Positions 32,307 to 41,146 are shown, numbered from the stretch's first letter. The stretch: 49,110 bases of DNA from an uncultured Blautia sp. (GCA_900547685.1 URHS01000015.1:1-49110); one strand, 5' to 3'. The notes: generated by a model from the letters alone, not told the origin. Translations and numbers: made by a program.

Positions 32307-34751
32307 TTATTCACTGATTTTTTCCATATAACAAATAAATACATTTCCGTTGTCTTCAAACGCCTTTGTACTGTCATTCATCCCCATAGGGGCTGTTGTC
32401 TGAGAAGAAGGATCGTATAAATAAGTATTATATCCATCAAATCCCACTATAACTTTTGCATTTCCTCCTTCACCTTTTACAATAACAGGCCTATGTGTGC
32501 TGACTTGATATAAAATCTGGGAAAGTGTACAGCCTGTCATATCGATTGCCTGTCCCTCTTTTTGTATCTCTTGTTCTAACTCCTCAACACTAAGAGGTGC
32601 TTTTTTTACTGCATCAGGAATATCTCCTAAAGCAATCGTTGCCTTATCTGCTGTATTTCCTCTTTCCCATACGTACTGCTGTGCCTGGTTCAACACAACA
32701 CCTGCATTCGTATCGGCTGTATGAATTGCCTCTGCTGCATTTTCATAAATCCCCCATAGTTTTCCCATGGCATATACATAATATTCTTCTTTATCTTTCT
32801 CTTTCTGTTCCATATTCAGGACAATATCTTTCGTATTCTCCATAAATTTGGCTTCCATAACAAGGGGGTTCTGTTTACCGCCACCTTCAAACTGCAGTCC
32901 TATAACATTTGCCTGCCGCTCTGTTGTCATAAGGACTACGGCAAAAGTTTTATCCTGCTTATCTCTAACATTATTTAAAATCTGGCTGCTGGTAACATTT
33001 TCATAACTTTCTCCATTCCACTGCGCCCTTATTATTTCCAATAAATTATCCTGGAACTTCACATCCATTACATAATATCCATCTTCATGGTAAGTTTTCT
33101 TTACTTCACCCTCTAAATTCTGAATTCGAATTTCGCTCATAGCAAACTGTCCACCTACAATATCACTGTCATTAGCAATACCATAAACAAGATCATCATT
33201 CATAAATCCAAAGACTCGCAGCTTTTTGCCTTCTCCTGCCTGAATTTTTTCCTGTTTCTGTGTTTCCATATCCATCATAGTAATAGATGTTCCGTTATTT
33301 ATGTCCATACCGTCCAGCCAAGCTACATACCTGCCGCTTTCTGATACTTTAAAACAGTCATCCTTTACATTTTCCTGCAGAACTTTATATTGTTTATCCT
33401 CTATATGGAACTGGTATAAATCTCCGTTCAGAAGTCGATAGAAATATCCATTTTTACTGATATAAGTAAATTTTTCCATCTCCTGCTGTAAAAATTCAAA
33501 AGGCTTTGTACTGGAAAGGAAAAACTTCTCTTCTACTACATTCTGCTCCGCACTGTAATGATAAACAGCTGTTCCTACTTTTCCTTCATATTGTCCTCTG
33601 TTCATATAACCATATAAAACAAAGTCCATATCTCCATTTTTTTCCACACGCACAATATCGATATCATGCTGTGAATAATTGTTTCTTTCATCATTACTTC
33701 CTAAATCACGAAAACTGAAAATACAGCTTAATTTATTTGTCTTTAAATTATAAGACCATAAGTCTCCCTGCTGTACAAAAGCTACAATCTGGCCTGTACT
33801 GTCAGAAAGATACTGTACTTCTTTATCCGTAACACCTAAATTTAGCTGCCCCTCTGTTACAACCGACTGCTCCATAGTCAACACCTGCTTTGCGCTTCTA
33901 TGGAAGTCGAGAAGCCTTATTCTGGTCTGGTCATAGCGCATACGGTAAAACTCATCTACCTGATAACGCTCAGTTTCACCTTTTTCATTTTCAACTGTCA
34001 TGTAATAAGTAATGGAAAGACTTCCTGTATTTTCATTAATATCTTTAATAGACGGAATTCCCGGTCTGCTAATTTCCGGTTTCAATTCTTTCCAAGTAAC
34101 CATATCCAAGTCAGAATGAATATTCAAATCGTAAAAGCTATTATTTCCTCCGGAATTATCTGTTTCCAAATAGGTTCTTAACTCGCCTTTTCCTTCTTCT
34201 TCAAAAGTCTTCGTATAAAAGCTATTGACGAACTCAATATACCTCTCTGTACTAAGACCTGCTCTTTGTATCAGTCTTGTATAATAATTCCAACTTCCAT
34301 GCTCTGTTTTTAAAATAAAGTTCAGTGCATATTCCTGATCCATCAATATGGATTTCTGTAACGTAAAAGCAGCGTTTAAAGTTCCGTCTTCTGCTTCCTC
34401 AAAATGATTAATCTTATTATTTTCTATTACCTTACTGCCATCAGAGGTACGAATTTCATATACCAGACTCTCAATTTTCTGATTATAAGGTGTGATATTT
34501 ACCTGCAAGGTCTTGTCCGTTCCCAGAGGTGTCAAGGTATCACGCATAAAATCCACCTGCATATCATCTTTATAGCCATACATACGATTGACCTGCATAC
34601 CGCCAATTTTCATTGCCATACAAGGAACTGACGCCGTCTGCAAATCCGTTTTATTATCTGTGTTTTGACTGTTCATAAGGCAGCTAAAGCCTACTACTCC
34701 CAAAATGAAGACAATAAACAAAATTAAAATTCTTCTTAACTTTTTTTTCAT
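32307..34751 (-). CDS. Large membrane-anchored extracytoplasmic protein of unknown function
   Basis: 814 residues. A basic start and one N-terminal hydrophobic helix (about residues 6-24) anchor it outside the cell; the Cys after the helix is not in a convincing lipobox. Residues 50-330 are beta-rich, and 330-690 contain repeated short strands like a beta propeller. The C-terminal 80 residues resemble a C39-type papain-like fold (PVIVKGEGGNAKVIVGFDGY ... YLYDPSSQ), but the His expected before VIVG is Ala-Lys and no catalytic Cys is visible, so it is probably not a working protease. It overlaps the upstream methyltransferase stop by four bases (ATGA). Confidence 0.7.
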   Translation of the reverse strand: MKKKLRRILILFIVFILGVVGFSCLMNSQNTDNKTDLQTASVPCMAMKIGGMQVNRMYGYKDDMQVDFMRDTLTPLGTDKTLQVNITPYNQKIESLVYEIRTSDGSKVIENNKINHFEEAEDGTLNAAFTLQKSILMDQEYALNFILKTEHGSWNYYTRLIQRAGLSTERYIEFVNSFYTKTFEEEGKGELRTYLETDNSGGNNSFYDLNIHSDLDMVTWKELKPEISRPGIPSIKDINENTGSLSITYYMTVENEKGETERYQVDEFYRMRYDQTRIRLLDFHRSAKQVLTMEQSVVTEGQLNLGVTDKEVQYLSDSTGQIVAFVQQGDLWSYNLKTNKLSCIFSFRDLGSNDERNNYSQHDIDIVRVEKNGDMDFVLYGYMNRGQYEGKVGTAVYHYSAEQNVVEEKFFLSSTKPFEFLQQEMEKFTYISKNGYFYRLLNGDLYQFHIEDKQYKVLQENVKDDCFKVSESGRYVAWLDGMDINNGTSITMMDMETQKQEKIQAGEGKKLRVFGFMNDDLVYGIANDSDIVGGQFAMSEIRIQNLEGEVKKTYHEDGYYVMDVKFQDNLLEIIRAQWNGESYENVTSSQILNNVRDKQDKTFAVVLMTTERQANVIGLQFEGGGKQNPLVMEAKFMENTKDIVLNMEQKEKDKEEYYVYAMGKLWGIYENAAEAIHTADTNAGVVLNQAQQYVWERGNTADKATIALGDIPDAVKKAPLSVEELEQEIQKEGQAIDMTGCTLSQILYQVSTHRPVIVKGEGGNAKVIVGFDGYNTYLYDPSSQTTAPMGMNDSTKAFEDNGNVFICYMEKISE

Positions 34752-35932
34752 TTAAAATCCTTCCTGTCTATTGGCTCAAACAACAGTTTTTGAAGAGTGG
34801 GTTCTACATGGAATGCTTCTGCGCACGCTTCCCATCTTTCCTGCTGTTGTATATCGTCCTTCTTATTTTCGTTTTTCACTGCGCGGATAAGCAGATTTTT
34901 CGGTGTATGCTCCATATCAATAAACTCTAAAATCTGTGTGTCATATCCCTTGCTCTGAAGCATCTGTGCCCGAAGACCATCTGTAAGCAAAGCTGCAAAT
35001 CGTTCTTTTAAAATTCCATATTCCAATACCGGCTGCAGCGCTTCATTAGATACCTGTCTATTCAATTCATGCTGGCAGCATGGCACAGAAAGAATAACCG
35101 ACGCTCCCCATTTCACAGCTTTTGCCAATGCATAATCCGTAGCTGTATCACAGGCATGAAGCGTTACCACCATATCTACCTGATCTGCACCTTCATAAGA
35201 AGCAATATCTCCCTGAAGGAAGCGAAGCTTTGTATATCCGTATTTTTCTGCCAATCTGCTACATGTTTTAATTACATCTTCTTTTAAGTCCAGTCCTGTA
35301 ACGCGGATATCGTACCCTTTCAGTTCTTTCAAATAATAGTACATGGCAAAAGTAAGGTAAGACTTTCCACATCCAAAATCAATAATCTCCACTTCCCTAT
35401 CCTTAGGAAGTTTTGGCAGAACATCCTCAATAAATTCCAAAAAGCGATTTAACTGTTTAAATTTATCATAACGGGCATTTTTCACTTTGCCGTCCTGGCT
35501 CATGACGCCTAAGTCCACAAGCCAGGGAACAGGTACGCCTTCTTTTAAAAGGTAATTCTTGGTTCTATTATGAGAAAGCATAGGTGTATAATCTTCCTTT
35601 GCTTTCCCCTTATTTTCTTTTACCTTAATGGTTACTTTGCTTTTTTTACTCACCAATGCAGTCGCAGAAACTTCTCTTGTTTCTAATTGAAGCTGTTTAA
35701 AATTTTCTTCCATTTGGCGAATTAAATATACTACCACATTTTCTTTATCAAAATTTTCATGAAGCTCCTTTTGTCCCTCCGTTCTGGTCACCTGATAAAC
35801 AAGCTCCCCTTTTAATAAAATCGGACGCACTTGAAGCTTTGATATCCCATCTTTTTTTCTCGCATTACTGATTACAGCTTTTTTCAGTCTTTCATTTATA
35901 TATTGATCTAAAAGTTCTTTTAATTTATCCAT
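34748..35932 (-). CDS. SAM-dependent methyltransferase (METTL25/GSTCD-like)
   Basis: 394 residues. The N-terminal 150 residues are charged and helical. The Rossmann methyltransferase domain has motif I VEIIDFGCGKSYLTFAMYYYL (about 177-197), LDLKEDVI, a MVVTLHACDTATDYAL acidic motif IV-like block, and SVPCCQHEL. This pattern is of the Methyltransf_32 type seen in METTL25 and bacterial relatives of unknown substrate. I place the start at the ATG at 35932 with GGGGAAA before it; an upstream open frame of 69 codons lacks a ribosome site and overlaps other sequence. It is the first gene of a unit with the 814-residue surface protein. Confidence 0.85.
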   Translation of the reverse strand: MDKLKELLDQYINERLKKAVISNARKKDGISKLQVRPILLKGELVYQVTRTEGQKELHENFDKENVVVYLIRQMEENFKQLQLETREVSATALVSKKSKVTIKVKENKGKAKEDYTPMLSHNRTKNYLLKEGVPVPWLVDLGVMSQDGKVKNARYDKFKQLNRFLEFIEDVLPKLPKDREVEIIDFGCGKSYLTFAMYYYLKELKGYDIRVTGLDLKEDVIKTCSRLAEKYGYTKLRFLQGDIASYEGADQVDMVVTLHACDTATDYALAKAVKWGASVILSVPCCQHELNRQVSNEALQPVLEYGILKERFAALLTDGLRAQMLQSKGYDTQILEFIDMEHTPKNLLIRAVKNENKKDDIQQQERWEACAEAFHVEPTLQKLLFEPIDRKDFK

Positions 35933-36047
35933 ATTTTTCCCCTGTATCTTGTATTTCCCCCGTGTCCTGCACAAATGTTCGCAGGTTATTACTATTGTAA
36001 AAGCTTTGCTAAAAATCCGCAACCCCAAAACAGGCAGTTTTACAAAT

Positions 36048-36395
36048 TTACCTACAGCGTTTTCTTCTGCAACGCCTCTGATACATCTCCTGACAAAATA
36101 AAGTCCTGATAAATTCCCCCAATAAATTCTCTGAAGCACTCTGTGTCTGCATTTCCATCTGGCTTTCTATCCCTTGGCAGGTTCTTTCTATACTCCATTT
36201 ATCCGGATATTCGTCATATAAAAAACTGCCTTCATAATCCAATCTGTCGCAGGCGTCTTCAACCATTGCCTGTATCACTCCTGCTGTCTTTGGGTAATAA
36301 GTTCGCATAAGGATTTTCTCCTCCTCTACAAGGGCTTCTCTCTTGTAAAATTTTCCTTTTTCTGCTGTTTTATAGAAAGGTTTTCTCTCTTCCAT
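36048..36395 (-). CDS. Conserved small Lachnospiraceae-type protein with Arg/Cys-rich tail
   Basis: 115 residues. The N-terminus is charged (MEERKPFYKTAEKG), the middle has MRTYYPKTAGVIQAMVEDACD and a YEGSFLYDEYPDKW stretch, and the C-terminus is very rich in Arg and Cys (CQEMYQRRCRRKRC). Proteins of this layout are widespread in Lachnospiraceae genomes, but I know no function. No membrane segment is present. Its own ribosome site is weak. The C-terminal cluster could bind metal or nucleic acid, which is only a suggestion. Confidence 0.6.
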   Translation of the reverse strand: MEERKPFYKTAEKGKFYKREALVEEEKILMRTYYPKTAGVIQAMVEDACDRLDYEGSFLYDEYPDKWSIERTCQGIESQMEMQTQSASENLLGEFIRTLFCQEMYQRRCRRKRCR

Positions 36396-36454
36396 GAATA
36401 ATCTCCAAATATTTCTTCCTATTATTATATGAAGTGGAAAAAGTATTGTTACAC

Positions 36455-36568
36455 TAATATATAGGAATATCCCTGTATTTTACGCTCAGTCTGCGTTCCC
36501 TTTGAGCCTATGGTCTCAACGGGTACTCGACAAATTCGCTTAAAATACAGGGATATTCTCATATATTA
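36455..36568. repeat. 114-bp element with 31-bp inverted terminal repeats
   Basis: Arms 36455-36485 and 36538-36568 match inversely at 28 of 31 positions, starting TAATATATA and ending in TAAAATACAGGGATATTC on the far side. A weaker inverse match (TATTGT) lies just outside both ends. The 52-base loop carries a small hairpin TTGAG/CTCAA. There is no protein-coding potential. It fills most of the gap 36396-36633 between the small Arg/Cys-rich gene and the anti-sigma gene. It could be a MITE or a large structured terminator. Confidence 0.75.
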
Positions 36569-36633
36569 TGCTCTACAATAATTTATGGTTAGTAGAACTT
36601 AGTAGTAGAACGCTTTTATTCTTTTAACAAGTT

Positions 36634-37638
36634 TTACTTAGAACTGGTTTGTAAGGAAGTAAATCTTACGTCTTCTACGAAAATAGATTGTTCTTCTAGG
36701 TTCTGAAGATAGGTCAATATATCGTCCCGCTTTCCTGATACACAGTAATTTTTGCTTTCCAATGTTTTTAAATCCTGTGCATCCTGATAGGTTTTTTTCA
36801 AAACACCGGTTTCATCTGTCCATGCTTTTATGCCATCACATAATCCTAAGTCTCTCCATATTTCCGGATAGTCTAAAAGGGTTTTCAAATTTGACAGATA
36901 TACTTTTTTCAATTCTTCCTCTGATAAAATTTCCCTCTCGTCTTCCTTTTCCATGCATACAGTACGATTGCTTAGCTGTAACCCTCCCTGAAATTCTGCA
37001 TTAGGCTGATATACCTGCATCCAGTCCACTTCAACAGGCAGACTGCGAAGTTCATTTACTGTTCTTGTTTTGCTGTCACTGACAGACAGATACACCACTG
37101 CCGACTCCGGCAATTCTTCTATCTGTTCCACAATTTCCTCTTTATCGCTGTATGACTGCTCAAATCTTCCAAAAACATGAACAAAATGCATCTGACTGGA
37201 TTCGATTACATCCTTATATTTTCCACGTTTCACATAAAATCCTGCATTAGGAGCTCCTATTTGCACCCATGACTTTCCATCTGTCATCTGTACCTGAACT
37301 TCATAATTTGCAAAACCTTTAGGGGTAACCTCCATATCCATGATTTCCATATAAGGTTTGGAAATTTCCCAATAATCCCGCATTACATTTGTATAAATTT
37401 TATCCGGTTCTTTGTTCAGCTTATAAGGATTGAGATATAAACAACTCATAGCCGGACTTATAACTAAAAAAATCAAAAGTAAGAGAATAAAAGTTACTGA
37501 AACCGTAGTTATAATAATTTTGCGAATTCTTCTGTTAATACTTTGGTTAATCTTTTTTTCCAAATCATCTTGAGGTGGAAGTTCTTCCATAAGAGCATTT
37601 AATTCTTCATCTAATTTTTTTTCATCCCAGTCTTTCAT
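36634..37638 (-). CDS. Putative anti-sigma factor, membrane-anchored
   Basis: 334 residues. A cytoplasmic N-terminal helix of about 40 acidic residues (MKDWDEKKLDEELNALMEEL) is followed by one transmembrane helix (about 43-63), then a large extracytoplasmic region. It starts three bases after an ECF sigma factor gene, with a GGAGGG ribosome site inside that gene, which is the usual arrangement for sigma/anti-sigma pairs. The pattern resembles the sigma-factor-regulator family of Firmicutes and not the zinc-binding anti-sigma type. It likely holds the sigma factor at the membrane until an envelope signal arrives. Confidence 0.75.
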   Translation of the reverse strand: MKDWDEKKLDEELNALMEELPPQDDLEKKINQSINRRIRKIIITTVSVTFILLLLIFLVISPAMSCLYLNPYKLNKEPDKIYTNVMRDYWEISKPYMEIMDMEVTPKGFANYEVQVQMTDGKSWVQIGAPNAGFYVKRGKYKDVIESSQMHFVHVFGRFEQSYSDKEEIVEQIEELPESAVVYLSVSDSKTRTVNELRSLPVEVDWMQVYQPNAEFQGGLQLSNRTVCMEKEDEREILSEEELKKVYLSNLKTLLDYPEIWRDLGLCDGIKAWTDETGVLKKTYQDAQDLKTLESKNYCVSGKRDDILTYLQNLEEQSIFVEDVRFTSLQTSSK

Positions 37639-38130
37639 CTACATTCCCTCCTTCATAATACTGATTAATTTTTTCTTTGCCCGGCAGCGTATCTGCCTTA
37701 CATTCTCTCTCGTTAATCCGTGAGCTTTGGCAATCTCCTCGTCACTCAATTGAAAATAAATACTTTCCATTAAAATTTCTTTCATTTGCATCGGTAAATC
37801 TGTAATCGCCAAAAACAAGATTTTTCGCTCCTCCTGCTCAATCATTCCTGCTAATAAGTCTTCACCGGAGCTTGAATGCTCACAAAGCAACTCTCCATTA
37901 TCTAAAAGTTCCTTCTTACGTTTGCGATAAAGATTGTAAAATTCGTTTCTTAATACCTTGAGCAACCAGCTTTTCAAACTTCCTGTATTCTCGTATGACA
38001 GAAATGCTTTCACAAAGGTTTCCTGAAGCAGATCTTCTGCATCTGTCTGGTTTTTGGTAAGAGACAGAGCGTACAAATATACAGATTTATGATATTGTTC
38101 ATACACAAGTTGCCATTCATCCTTTTTCAT
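37639..38130 (-). CDS. ECF-type RNA polymerase sigma factor
   Basis: 163 residues. Region 2 is clear (YEQYHKSVYLYALSLTKNQTDAEDLLQETFVKAF, positions about 9-42), followed by SWLLKVLRNEFYNLYRKRK and region 4 (about 110-158) with LSDEEIAKAHGLTRENVRQI as its helix-turn-helix. There is no region 3 domain, so it is group 4 (ECF). The anti-sigma gene follows directly. Upstream, the minus strand carries a GAAAACTGTCACAAATCC box with CGGTGATAT about 16 bases on, which could be an autoregulatory ECF promoter. The regulon is unknown. Confidence 0.93.
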   Translation of the reverse strand: MKKDEWQLVYEQYHKSVYLYALSLTKNQTDAEDLLQETFVKAFLSYENTGSLKSWLLKVLRNEFYNLYRKRKKELLDNGELLCEHSSSGEDLLAGMIEQEERKILFLAITDLPMQMKEILMESIYFQLSDEEIAKAHGLTRENVRQIRCRAKKKLISIMKEGM

Positions 38131-38207
38131 ACGCTCCCTCCTTTCCTTCTTCTATTATTAAAACATATCACCGAGGGATTTGTGACAGTTTTCATGAAAA
38201 TTTTTAA

Positions 38208-38246
38208 TAAAAAAAGGAACAACCTCCCTGTAACACGGTTGTTCCT
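38208..38246 (-). terminator. Terminator after sdpI
   Basis: Ten-pair stem AGGAACAACC/GGTTGTTCCT with a twelve-base loop, followed on the minus strand by a TTTTTTTATT tract. Confidence 0.9.
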
Positions 38247-38300
38247 AAAAAATTATTCTATCCTTTATGACAGGATTTTACAATTGGACAATTTCACCAA

Positions 38301-38945
38301 TCAAATCCCTTTCTTATAAAGTACAAAGGAGTATGCCATCGGTACAACTGCAATCATAACAATCACCACGAACAACACCTCTGTCATCTTAAAAAATCCA
38401 TTGATGCAAAACAGAATACCACCAATAATAAACAACCATGAAGCCATACGGTGTGTTTTATTCCAGTTTGCTTCACTGCTTAACGTCCACGGAACCTTAA
38501 TTCCCACCGTGTAGTTTTGTTTGATTTTGTGCATATAGTTTCCAATAACGATAAATAAAATTCCTACCAAAAAGTTAATTATCATTCCAATATCCACAGA
38601 ATATCCAAGGGCAATTGTATAGGTTGATATCATAACAATTAAGGAAATAATCGGTATGAGCCACAATATAAAAGCAAACATTTTTTTATTAATGTTTTTC
38701 TTTTTGGGATCATTTGATGTAATCAGAAAACAAAACCACTGTAATGCCAGCATTAAGAGAGGCATTCCAAAAACTACCATAGGTTTACTGCTCCAACCGT
38801 TTGCCTGATTATCTGCTCCAAAATGGGTTGCAATTTCATTTGGAAGTTTATCCCACAAAACAACTCCCATAACAACAGGAATTAGCATCATAATTGATGT
38901 AATTATCATAATTCCTTTATATTCACTTCTCTTCATTCTCATCAT
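38301..38945 (-). CDS. SdpI-family membrane protein
   Basis: 214 residues with about six membrane helices and the SdpI features: a DUF1648-type N-terminus (LPNEIATHFGADNQANGWSS) and YTVGIKVPWTLSSEANWNKTHR. In Bacillus, SdpI gives immunity to the SdpC toxin and captures SdpR at the membrane. No sdpABC genes are in this window, so the role may be defence against a foreign toxin, or general. Three ATGs are possible (38945, 38942, 38936). The gene overlaps sdpR by 23 bases, and the two share an autoregulated promoter. Confidence 0.9.
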   Translation of the reverse strand: MMRMKRSEYKGIMIITSIMMLIPVVMGVVLWDKLPNEIATHFGADNQANGWSSKPMVVFGMPLLMLALQWFCFLITSNDPKKKNINKKMFAFILWLIPIISLIVMISTYTIALGYSVDIGMIINFLVGILFIVIGNYMHKIKQNYTVGIKVPWTLSSEANWNKTHRMASWLFIIGGILFCINGFFKMTEVLFVVIVMIAVVPMAYSFVLYKKGI

Positions 38946-39207
38946 CTTCCTTTCTTAACTGGGCAAGCCATGCCATAATTTCTTCTACCACAGAGGTATT
39001 CAAATCGTAATAAATAAAGTTTTTTTCTTTTTCTTCCCACACCAGTCCTGCTTTCTTCAAAACATTTAAGTGATTAGAAATGGTTGCGCTGGTTATATCA
39101 AAGTGACTGGCAATTTCTCCTGCAGACATCCTTCCTTTCTTGAGCATTTGTAAGATTTCCCGTCTTACGGGATTTGATAATGCTTTAAACGTATCCGCAA
39201 AACTCAT
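38923..39207 (-). CDS. SdpR-type ArsR family repressor
   Basis: 94 residues with an ArsR winged helix: FKALSNPVRREILQMLKKGRM, ASHFDITSATISNHLNVLKKAGLV and a beta wing. No metal-binding cysteine box is visible, as in the SdpR autorepressor branch. It overlaps the SdpI gene, the usual sdpRI arrangement. A 40-bp dyad covers its promoter, so autorepression relieved by SdpI sequestration is likely by analogy. Confidence 0.92.
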   Translation of the reverse strand: MSFADTFKALSNPVRREILQMLKKGRMSAGEIASHFDITSATISNHLNVLKKAGLVWEEKEKNFIYYDLNTSVVEEIMAWLAQLRKEDDENEEK

Positions 39208-39230
39208 TCTCTCACCTCTCCTTCTTGCAT

Positions 39231-39295
39231 CTATTTAGAAAATAATCTAATTAGATATTTTTCTAAATAGTAACAGATTTTTTTCATTCTGTCAA
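39231..39295 (-). promoter_or_regulatory. sdpRI promoter and 40-bp operator dyad
   Basis: Minus-strand -35 TTGACA (39290-39295), 17-bp spacer, -10 TACTAT (39267-39272). A 40-bp near-perfect dyad (39231-39270), centred on ATCTAATTAGAT with outer arms CTATTTAGAAAA, overlaps the -10 and the start site. Confidence 0.85.
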
Positions 39296-39311
39296 TAGAA
39301 ATCGTAAACAT

Positions 39312-39350
39312 AAAAAGAGCCATCATATTATTTCTAATATGATAGCCCTT
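39312..39350 (-). terminator. Terminator of the Na/Pi symporter gene
   Basis: Stem GGGCTATCATATTA/TAATATGATGGCTC with a four-base loop, then TTTTTATG on the minus strand. Confidence 0.88.
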
Positions 39351-39363
39351 CCTATCTTATTTC

Positions 39364-41004
39364 TTATGCACTTACTTTTCCAAGTCCCATTTCCTGACCA
39401 ATATTTAAAATATGGTCGCCAATTCGTTCAAAATCTGTAAGCATCTCTGCGTAAATAATGCAGCCTTCTTCTGAACAGGTTCCATTCTGCATACGGACTA
39501 ACTGTTTCTTTCTATAATCCTCTGTCATATCATCAATCTTCTGTTCAAAGTCCTCAATAGCTTTTACATTATCCATGGTATTGTCTTTAATCTGACCTAA
39601 GAAATCTAAGGCTTTCCCACAGATATCACGCATCTCATCGATTTCTTCTTTGACTTCCTCTGAGAAAGAAATACCCTGTTTTTCAATCATTTTTGTATAT
39701 TCGCAAATGTTCATGGCATGATCGCCAATTCGTTCTACATTACCACAAACCTTAAACAGAGCACTGATATACTGAGAGTCGTCCGGATTACTTTCATTTA
39801 CCAAAACTTTGGAAATGTATTTAGAGATTTCCTTGTTCAGATAATCAATGTAATCTTCACGTTCTCTTACTTCTTCTAAAAGTTCTTTCTTTCCTTCTTT
39901 CACACAAAGAAAACTGCTGTCCACATTCTGTTTTGCCATATTAATCATACGATGTAACTCATTTTTAATACCTGTTACAGCAATGGCAGAAAGACCAATC
40001 TGTGTATCTCTTTTTGTTTCCATTGGATGAATAAATTCCATGTGCATAACACCATCCAGTTCCTCCTTTTTCTCCGGAAGAATTTTTACTGCCAGTTTGG
40101 CAAGATATGTTCCGAATGGAATTAATAACAAGGTTGTTGCAATGTTGAATAATGTATGCATATTCGCAATCTGTGCAGACACATTACCCGGTGTAAAGCT
40201 TTCTACCAAAGATGTCAGTGGTGTCAGCAAACATACAATTGTAAAAATTGTTGTACCGATAATATTAAATAACAGGTGAATAACTGTTGTACGTTTTGCA
40301 TTTCTGCTTGTACCGATTGCTGCCAATACAGCAGTAATACAAGTACCGATATTCTGTCCAAACAATACAAATACCGCATTCGGAAGTCCAATCAGCCCAC
40401 TGGATGCAAGAGCCTGTAAAATACCCACAGATGCGGATGAGGACTGAATAAGTGCTGTAAAAATCATACCTGCTAAAATTCCCAATACAGGATTAGAGAA
40501 TTTTGTCATAAGAGAAACAAAGGCTTCAGATTCTCTCAAAGGCATCATTGCGCCGCTCATCATTTCCATACCGATAAACAGGATACCAAGACCTGCTACA
40601 ATCAAACCATAATGGTGTACTTGCTGTTTCTTAACAAAGACAATAGCCGCCACACCAAAGAAAGCAAATAACGGCGCCAGTGCTCCTATATCAAGAGCAA
40701 TGAGCTGTCCTGTTATGGTAGTACCAATATTGGCACCCATAATAATCCAAACAGCCTGCTTTAATGTCATCATTCCTGAATTAACAAATCCAACTACCAT
40801 AACAGTAGTTGCGGATGAAGACTGAATCACAGCAGTAATCCCTGCGCCTACCAAAATTCCTAAAAAACGATTTGCTGTAAGCTTTTCCAAAATCTGTTTC
40901 ATGCGGTTTCCGGCTGCTGCCTCCAAACCGTTACTCATCATCTGCATTCCATAAAGGAATAATGCCAGACCGCCCAAAAGGCTGAAAAAATCTGTAATTT
41001 TCAC
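39364..41004 (-). CDS. Na/phosphate cotransporter with C-terminal PhoU-like domain
   Basis: 546 residues. About eight membrane helices contain the two Na/Pi repeats with the Gln-Ser-Ser-Ser-Ala motif (VIQSSSATTVMVVGFVNSG and LIQSSSASVGILQALASSG). From about residue 330 on there is a soluble PhoU-type helical bundle with ERIGDHAMNI and FERIGDHILNIGQ. I place the start at the GTG at 41004 because AGGAGG lies six bases before it; a more upstream ATG lacks a site. It imports phosphate with sodium. Three phased TTTACAT repeats lie upstream, suggesting control by phosphate (PhoP). Confidence 0.92.
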   Translation of the reverse strand: MKITDFFSLLGGLALFLYGMQMMSNGLEAAAGNRMKQILEKLTANRFLGILVGAGITAVIQSSSATTVMVVGFVNSGMMTLKQAVWIIMGANIGTTITGQLIALDIGALAPLFAFFGVAAIVFVKKQQVHHYGLIVAGLGILFIGMEMMSGAMMPLRESEAFVSLMTKFSNPVLGILAGMIFTALIQSSSASVGILQALASSGLIGLPNAVFVLFGQNIGTCITAVLAAIGTSRNAKRTTVIHLLFNIIGTTIFTIVCLLTPLTSLVESFTPGNVSAQIANMHTLFNIATTLLLIPFGTYLAKLAVKILPEKKEELDGVMHMEFIHPMETKRDTQIGLSAIAVTGIKNELHRMINMAKQNVDSSFLCVKEGKKELLEEVREREDYIDYLNKEISKYISKVLVNESNPDDSQYISALFKVCGNVERIGDHAMNICEYTKMIEKQGISFSEEVKEEIDEMRDICGKALDFLGQIKDNTMDNVKAIEDFEQKIDDMTEDYRKKQLVRMQNGTCSEEGCIIYAEMLTDFERIGDHILNIGQEMGLGKVSA

Positions 41005-41063
41005 TTTGTTCCTCCTATTTTGCTTTAACAAAATTTTCATTCTTTTTTTAAGCTTTCCTTACA

Positions 41064-41092
41064 TTTATACCTTTTATAAAAAAACACTTCAA
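41064..41092 (-). promoter_or_regulatory. Promoter of the Na/Pi symporter gene
   Basis: Minus-strand -35 TTGAAG (41087-41092), 17-bp spacer, -10 TATAAA (41064-41069). Confidence 0.75.
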
Positions 41093-41096
41093 GATG

Positions 41097-41136
41097 TTGA
41101 ACAAAGATTTTACATTGTTTTACATAGATTTAACAT
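41097..41136. promoter_or_regulatory. Candidate PhoP-box repeats
   Basis: TTTACAT at 41109-41115, TTTACAT at 41119-41125 and TTTAACAT at 41129-41136 repeat every 10 bases, with a looser TTGAACA at 41097-41103. Direct repeats of TT(T/A)ACA about one helix turn apart are the PhoP-binding pattern of Bacillus. They lie just upstream of the -35 of the phosphate symporter gene. Confidence 0.55.
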
Positions 41137-41146
41137 AAAAAAATTA

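Noticed and set aside
34748..36139. Longer 463-residue form of the methyltransferase
   Set aside because: The extra 69 N-terminal residues lack a ribosome site, contain unrelated-looking sequence and overlap the small Arg/Cys-rich gene; the ATG at 35932 has a proper site.
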